From Natronospira elongata (lineage in GTDB: Bacteria; Pseudomonadota; Gammaproteobacteria; Natronospirales; Natronospiraceae): DNA of 64,000 bases. Of this stretch, positions 59,709-64,000 are shown piece after piece (the first letter of the stretch is position 1; the number at the start of each line of letters is the position of its first letter). A program made the position numbers and the translations under genes. The notes under the pieces are model-generated. The model had not been told where the DNA came from and did no database searches. It was given only the letters and a program-made list of their open reading frames with translations. The stretch is taken from positions 1 through 64,000 of the forward strand of contig NZ_JAYGII010000002.1 of assembly GCF_034931365.1 (NCBI RefSeq), given 5' to 3'.

Positions 59709-60647
59709 ATGGAAGCCATCAAGCATGTGGTTGCCGCCATTCGCGATGACCGCCCTGAGGGCGGCGCCATGGATCGGGCCGTGGATATCGCCCGTCGTGC
59801 CAATGCCAGGCTGAGCCTGTTCGTGTTCGCCTGGGATCGCGGGGTCAGGCGGAATATCTTCACCCGTCGGGAGACCGTGGACCGGGCCATCGCCGATCAT
59901 GTGGCCGAACGTCGACAGTGGCTGAATGAGCGCGCCAAACCCCTGCGGGATGAAGGCCTGGATGTCCATACCGAGGTCATCTGGGCGGACTCCCTGTCCC
60001 GGGAAATCATCAAGATGGCGCTGACGCTGGAACCGGACCTGATCGTCAAGGATGCCGAGACCGGTCCCCGGCGGGGCTGGGCCCCGGCGGATTGGCGACT
60101 GCTGCGTCATTGCCCCTCGCCGCTGATGCTGGTTCAGCCAAGGGCCGGGACGAATGTCTCTCGGGTCCTGGCGGCGGTTGATCCCATGCACGCCTGGGGC
60201 AAACCCGAGAGCCTGGATGGCAGCATCCTGGCCGCGGCCAGCACGATTGCCGGGCTCTATCAGGCGGAAATCCATGTGGGTCATGCGGTGGAGGCCTTGC
60301 CTGCATTGCTGGAGCAACATATGGGTGAAGGGGGCAAGGGCCTGGAAGCAGCGAAACAGGACTATCGCCGCACCCAGGAAGAGGCCCTGGCCAAGGCCTG
60401 TGAAGGCAGTGGCCTGTCCCCGTCCCACATCCACCAGCGTCAGGGCAGTCCGGAGGCGGTAATCAGTGAGTTGGCGGAGGATATCAGTGCCGATTTGCTG
60501 ATCCTGGGTACGGTCAACCGGCGTGGCCTCAAGCGGGCAGTCATCGGCAGCACCGCCGAGGCCATCCTGGACCGGACGGTCTGTGACGTTCTCGCCATCA
60601 AGCCCGAGGGCTTTGTCAGCGATTATGAGCGGCTCAAGGACGAGTAG
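59709..60647 (+). CDS. Tandem universal stress protein (UspE-like)
   Basis: A 312-residue protein with two Usp domains. The first (about 1-145) is degenerate at the nucleotide loop (DAETGPRRGWAPADWRLLRHCPSPLMLV); the second (about 150-300) is closer to consensus (LGTVNRRGLKRAVIGSTAEAILDRTVCDVLAI). Length and order match UspE. GGGGTAAG precedes the ATG. It is probably under the FNR box at 59579. Its stop is 11 bases from the stop of the convergent diguanylate cyclase gene. Confidence 0.9.
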   Translation: MEAIKHVVAAIRDDRPEGGAMDRAVDIARRANARLSLFVFAWDRGVRRNIFTRRETVDRAIADHVAERRQWLNERAKPLRDEGLDVHTEVIWADSLSREIIKMALTLEPDLIVKDAETGPRRGWAPADWRLLRHCPSPLMLVQPRAGTNVSRVLAAVDPMHAWGKPESLDGSILAAASTIAGLYQAEIHVGHAVEALPALLEQHMGEGGKGLEAAKQDYRRTQEEALAKACEGSGLSPSHIHQRQGSPEAVISELAEDISADLLILGTVNRRGLKRAVIGSTAEAILDRTVCDVLAIKPEGFVSDYERLKDE

Positions 60648-60658
60648 GCCGGTCCTGC

Positions 60659-63600
60659 CTATTCGTCCTGCGGGCTACGCTCCCGGCGAATGTCCAAATC
60701 CCCCGAAGCGGCCATTGCCGTCGGGGCGGTTTGGCGAAAACGCTGCATGAAATCGACTTCCCGGGCGGCGTCCCGAGGGATGATCTGAACCCAGCGGTCG
60801 CGGCCTTCTTCCTTGGCGATGTAGTTGGCGGCGTCCGCGATTTCCAGCACCTCTTCCCAGGCCAGGGCGTCGGGTGCCTCGGGCAGTGCCGGATAGCAGG
60901 CCACGCCGATGGAACAGCTGCACTGCAGTTCCCCCTCGTCCAGCTCGAATCGGTGCTTCCGCACGGCGCGGATGATGCGGTCGGCGCAGGCGGCTGCCTG
61001 TTCACGTTCGCTGTGGCGTGCCACCACCAGGAATTCCTCCCCACCCCAGCGGATCACATAGTCGGATTCGCGCACCTGGCTGGCCAGAATCTCCGCAAAG
61101 CCTTCCAGAATGCGGTCGCCGGCGCGGTGCCCATGCTGGTCATTGATTCGCTTGAAGTGGTCAAGGTCCACCATGAGGAAGGTGATATCCCGATTGGCAA
61201 AATCGCTGCTTCGGGTGTAGGCCCGCTCCACCTGGGCGATGTCATGGGGTAGCTGCTGGTTGAGATAGCGGCGATTGCGCAGGCCGGTCAGCGGGTCGGT
61301 GACGCTGGCTTCCTGGAGCTGGGTATTGAGTTCATTCAATTGCCGAGTCCGTTTTCGCACCATGCGTTCCAGAACCATGCGCCGCTGGCGCAGCCGCCGG
61401 ACACTGTAGCTCCAGGCAAGATAGGCCAGTAGCAACAGGGTGAGGCCGACCAGTAGCTGGAACCATTGGGTTTCATGAATTCGTGGGCTCAGGTAGAGCT
61501 CAAGTTCTGCCGCTTGCGTGGATTCCACTCCCCGCTCATTCCGGGCATGCAGCTCAAAGCGGTATTCCCCCGGTGGCAAGTTGGTGTAAAAGGCGGTCCG
61601 ACGTTCTCCCACCTCCTGCCAGTCCTGGTCGAAACCCTGAAGGCGATAGCGGTAATTTACCCCACGTGGATGACGGAACTGCAGGCCGGAAAAGTCCACC
61701 TCCAGATCCCGCGCTTCCGGCGGCAATTTCACTGAGGCTTGCTGCTTGAAGTCCAGGGGATAGATTTGTCCGCCCGAACGCAGACTGCGCAGGCGGGGCA
61801 GGGGGGCGGGTGGCGTGGTGGAGGCTCGGCTCAGGTCGAGACTGAGGGCCCCCTCCAGACTGGGGCACCAGAACCGGTTGGAAACAGACTGGAAAAGGCC
61901 GGCCTGACCATGGCCCCCATTGCACTGAGCTGGGACGGGGTCGCCGAGACGGCCGAATAGCGTGGCTTCGAACAGTTCCCGTTCGCCCCGGTCCACCTCA
62001 TCGAACTGTCTCAATGGAATGCGCTGGATGCCTTCATGGGTCGTTGTCCAGACATGGCCGTCGCCGTCCAGGGCCATGAAGGAACTGACCGTCGCCCGCA
62101 GACCCCGACCATCGGGGTAGAGGCGGTAGTCATCGTCGGGGAAGCGGGCGAGGGCGCCCTGGAGCATGGCCCAGACGGTGCCATCAAGCTCGAACAGGGC
62201 TGAGGCGCTGAATTCATGAAGGCTGGATTCCGGTGCCACCGGCTCCACGCCTTCGGCATCTCCCCGGAAGACGCCGGTATCCGTGGCCACCCAGATTCGT
62301 CCCTGGCTGTCTTCGAGGACATCGCGGGTACGTTGCTGGCTGAGGCCACGGCTTTCATCGATGCGTTGCAGTTCGCCCTCCCGCCACCAATAGAGACCTT
62401 CACGCGTCGCCAGCCAGATCCTGCCGTCGCGGTCTTCGGTGATTCCGAAGATGCCGCCGGTGGGCAGTTCCTCCGGGACCGGCAGTGGCTCCAGACCGGG
62501 CCAGTCATACCAGGCCACCCCACCACGGGTCGCAATCCAGAAGCGGTCCTGGCTGTCCAGCAGGAAGCCCATGGTCATGGCATGAGGCAGTTCCTCGGGG
62601 CTGGCAAACTGCTCGAAGCGATCTTCCCGCATGCGGTAGGCACCATACTCATTGGTGCCGGCCCAGACATGACCCTCCGGGTCCTCGAACATTGCCCAGA
62701 TAATGTCGTCAATCAGGCCGTCCCGCTCGCCAAAGCGCTGAAAGGGGCCGGCTGTCAGCCTGACCAGTCCCCGGGCCTGAGTGCCGATCCAGAGGTTGCC
62801 TTCATGGTCCTGGGTCAGGTCCCTTAGCCATTCAGCCTCGCTGATGGATGTTGTGACGATTGGCTGGGGCTGTTCCGCGTCAGGCGCGTACCGGTAGAGG
62901 CCCGAGACGCTGGCTGCCCACAGGCTGCCAGCCTGATCCACCAGCAGCCGCTCAACCTCGCGCGCCAGCAGTAGTTCGCCCGGCCACCGTTCGGGCTCCG
63001 CCAACGGCAATGCCCACAGGCCATCCGAGCTTCCCAGCAGCAATTTGTCCCCGCGGATGGCCATGTCCCGCAGCTCGAGTTCGCTGTGTTCGGAGGGAAA
63101 GTGCTCCAGCTCACCATCCGCCAATCGCCACAGATGACCCCGGCCACCGATGTAAAGGCGCGCGTCGTCATCCCGCAGCAGGCTGAACAGGGAAGAATCG
63201 ATATCCGGGTGCTGCACAAGGCGGTCCGGGGTGGCGCGATAAAGACCGTTATCTGCGGCCAGCCACACGCCTTGGTCATTGGCCTCGACGATGTCCCGGA
63301 CCGGTCCGGTCCTCTGCTCGGCGTCGAGGTTATGGAATTCGCCATCGACGAAGATGCTCAGGCCACGCTCGGTGCCGATCCACAAGCGACCGCTGTCGTC
63401 TTCAAGCAGGGCATTGATGTAGCCATGCCGGAGACCGGGGTGGTCCTCGGTCATGAAGTTCTCGAACTCGACGCCGTCGAAACGGCTCAGGCCATTCTGG
63501 GTGCCGATCCACATGGCACCGCTCCGGGATTGAATGACGGTTTGGCCGGTGGTCTGTGGCATGCCATCGGCAACAGCCCAGCGTTGTTGCTCCAGATGGT

Positions 63601-63718
63601 GGGCCGGGATGTCCAGGGGTAGGGCCTTAGCCAGTGGGGTAATCAATGGGCACAGCAAGAAACAGCTGAGCAGGACCGGCGCGATGGGATGGCGGGCTCG
63701 GGCACGATTGACGGACAC
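60659..63718 (-). CDS. Second propeller-type diguanylate cyclase
   Basis: A 1019-residue protein with the same plan as the cyclase at 20691: export signal (PVLLSCFLLCPLITPLAKA), propeller repeats (SRSGAMWIGTQNGLSRFDGVEFENF and others), a Y_Y_Y domain (YRYRLQGFDQDWQEVGERRTAFYTNLPPGEYRFELHA), one membrane helix (LLVGLTLLLLAYLAWSY), a coiled coil and a GGDEF domain (DPLTGLRNRRYL; active site GGEEF; RESD inhibitory site). Start codon is GTG. It should make c-di-GMP in answer to a periplasmic signal. The propeller sequences differ from the first copy, so the ligand may differ too. Confidence 0.9.
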   Translation of the reverse strand: MSVNRARARHPIAPVLLSCFLLCPLITPLAKALPLDIPAHHLEQQRWAVADGMPQTTGQTVIQSRSGAMWIGTQNGLSRFDGVEFENFMTEDHPGLRHGYINALLEDDSGRLWIGTERGLSIFVDGEFHNLDAEQRTGPVRDIVEANDQGVWLAADNGLYRATPDRLVQHPDIDSSLFSLLRDDDARLYIGGRGHLWRLADGELEHFPSEHSELELRDMAIRGDKLLLGSSDGLWALPLAEPERWPGELLLAREVERLLVDQAGSLWAASVSGLYRYAPDAEQPQPIVTTSISEAEWLRDLTQDHEGNLWIGTQARGLVRLTAGPFQRFGERDGLIDDIIWAMFEDPEGHVWAGTNEYGAYRMREDRFEQFASPEELPHAMTMGFLLDSQDRFWIATRGGVAWYDWPGLEPLPVPEELPTGGIFGITEDRDGRIWLATREGLYWWREGELQRIDESRGLSQQRTRDVLEDSQGRIWVATDTGVFRGDAEGVEPVAPESSLHEFSASALFELDGTVWAMLQGALARFPDDDYRLYPDGRGLRATVSSFMALDGDGHVWTTTHEGIQRIPLRQFDEVDRGERELFEATLFGRLGDPVPAQCNGGHGQAGLFQSVSNRFWCPSLEGALSLDLSRASTTPPAPLPRLRSLRSGGQIYPLDFKQQASVKLPPEARDLEVDFSGLQFRHPRGVNYRYRLQGFDQDWQEVGERRTAFYTNLPPGEYRFELHARNERGVESTQAAELELYLSPRIHETQWFQLLVGLTLLLLAYLAWSYSVRRLRQRRMVLERMVRKRTRQLNELNTQLQEASVTDPLTGLRNRRYLNQQLPHDIAQVERAYTRSSDFANRDITFLMVDLDHFKRINDQHGHRAGDRILEGFAEILASQVRESDYVIRWGGEEFLVVARHSEREQAAACADRIIRAVRKHRFELDEGELQCSCSIGVACYPALPEAPDALAWEEVLEIADAANYIAKEEGRDRWVQIIPRDAAREVDFMQRFRQTAPTAMAASGDLDIRRERSPQDE

Positions 63719-63874
63719 TGGCTGGACCCCCTGGTAGATATCATTGGCTGAAAGGGGCGGTCCATCGCGTCATCAGGCAGTTCATTGCCCTTCCCGACAA
63801 GAATATCAGGGTTTTACGGTTCACTGTATCCGCCATGTTAAAATCTGCCGCCCTCTCTTAGTCGGACGGAGACC

Positions 63875-64000
63875 ATGTCTGAGAGTATCTACCGTGTTGT
63901 ATTCAACAATCAGGACAAGGTTTACGAATTGTATGCCCGCTACGTGAATCAGGGCGCGATCTTTGGTTTCGTGGAGATTGGCGGCTTTCTGTTCGGTGAG
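63875..64000 (+). CDS. DUF1820 family protein, N-terminal part only
   Basis: The first 42 codons of a gene that runs off the right edge. The start YRVVFNNQDKVYELYARYVN, then GFVEIGGFLFGE, is that of the small DUF1820 proteins common in Gammaproteobacteria; their function is unknown. GGAG precedes the ATG by three bases. The rest is outside the window. Confidence 0.8.
   Translation, partial: MSESIYRVVFNNQDKVYELYARYVNQGAIFGFVEIGGFLFGE

Overview
The window is one contiguous stretch of a chromosome from a Gammaproteobacterium. GC content is high, proteins are often acidic, and the gene set (fabA, nsrR/nnrS, a DUF1820 start, the O2-independent ubiquinone genes ubiT/U/V beside narGHJI and moeA/moaB) matches the Pseudomonadales/Chromatiales side of the class. 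A halophilic or haloalkaliphilic, protein-degrading member of the Ectothiorhodospiraceae type is my best guess from the number of exported peptidases, but nothing here fixes the genus. No tRNA, rRNA, phage, IS element or CRISPR array was seen.

Layout. 1-5 kb: the N-terminus of a secreted metalloprotease, a DMT exporter, then a blue-light module (FeS-type photolyase and SDR facing a BLUF photoreceptor). 5-10.4 kb: exported proteins of unknown role, including two genes that are disrupted as read (a lipoprotein with a frameshift, a LuxR regulator with an in-frame stop). 10.7-30 kb: cell-envelope and secreted-protein genes: two metallopeptidases (DUF5117/4953 and DUF885), an outer-membrane barrel, a MoxR/VWA pair, an ECF sigma/anti-sigma/DUF4097 operon, a 1019-aa propeller diguanylate cyclase with a TPR partner, and an operon of CTERM-tagged metalloprotease, orphan ABC binding protein and membrane alpha/beta hydrolase. 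30-31.8 kb: LysR regulator divergent from a second DMT transporter.

31.9-52.3 kb is an anaerobic nitrate-respiration island. A long minus-strand operon runs narK1-narK2-(23-codon leader ORF)-narG-narH-narJ-narI-ppiC-unknown-moeA-moaB. It is preceded by a hemerythrin/DGC/Dnr-type regulator operon, ubiT with a chorismate mutase, ubiV, ubiU, fabA, and the nitric-oxide pair nsrR/nnrS. Consensus or near-consensus FNR/DNR boxes (TTGAT-N4-ATCAA) stand before narK1, the hemerythrin operon and ubiU; the same box recurs at 59.6 kb before two universal stress proteins. The Dnr-like protein has the E-x-x-S-R recognition signature for this box, so this looks like one regulon: nitrate import and reduction, molybdenum cofactor, quinone made without oxygen, NO sensing.

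52.5-55.8 kb is a trans-4-hydroxy-L-proline catabolic cluster (epimerase, D-hydroxyproline dehydrogenase, DapA-like deaminase). 56-64 kb holds nadA, a soluble globin-coupled chemoreceptor, two Usp genes, a second 1019-aa propeller diguanylate cyclase, and the start of a DUF1820 gene. Small palindromic REP-like repeats fill most gaps between 31.8 and 35.4 kb and recur at 49.9 and 56.2 kb.
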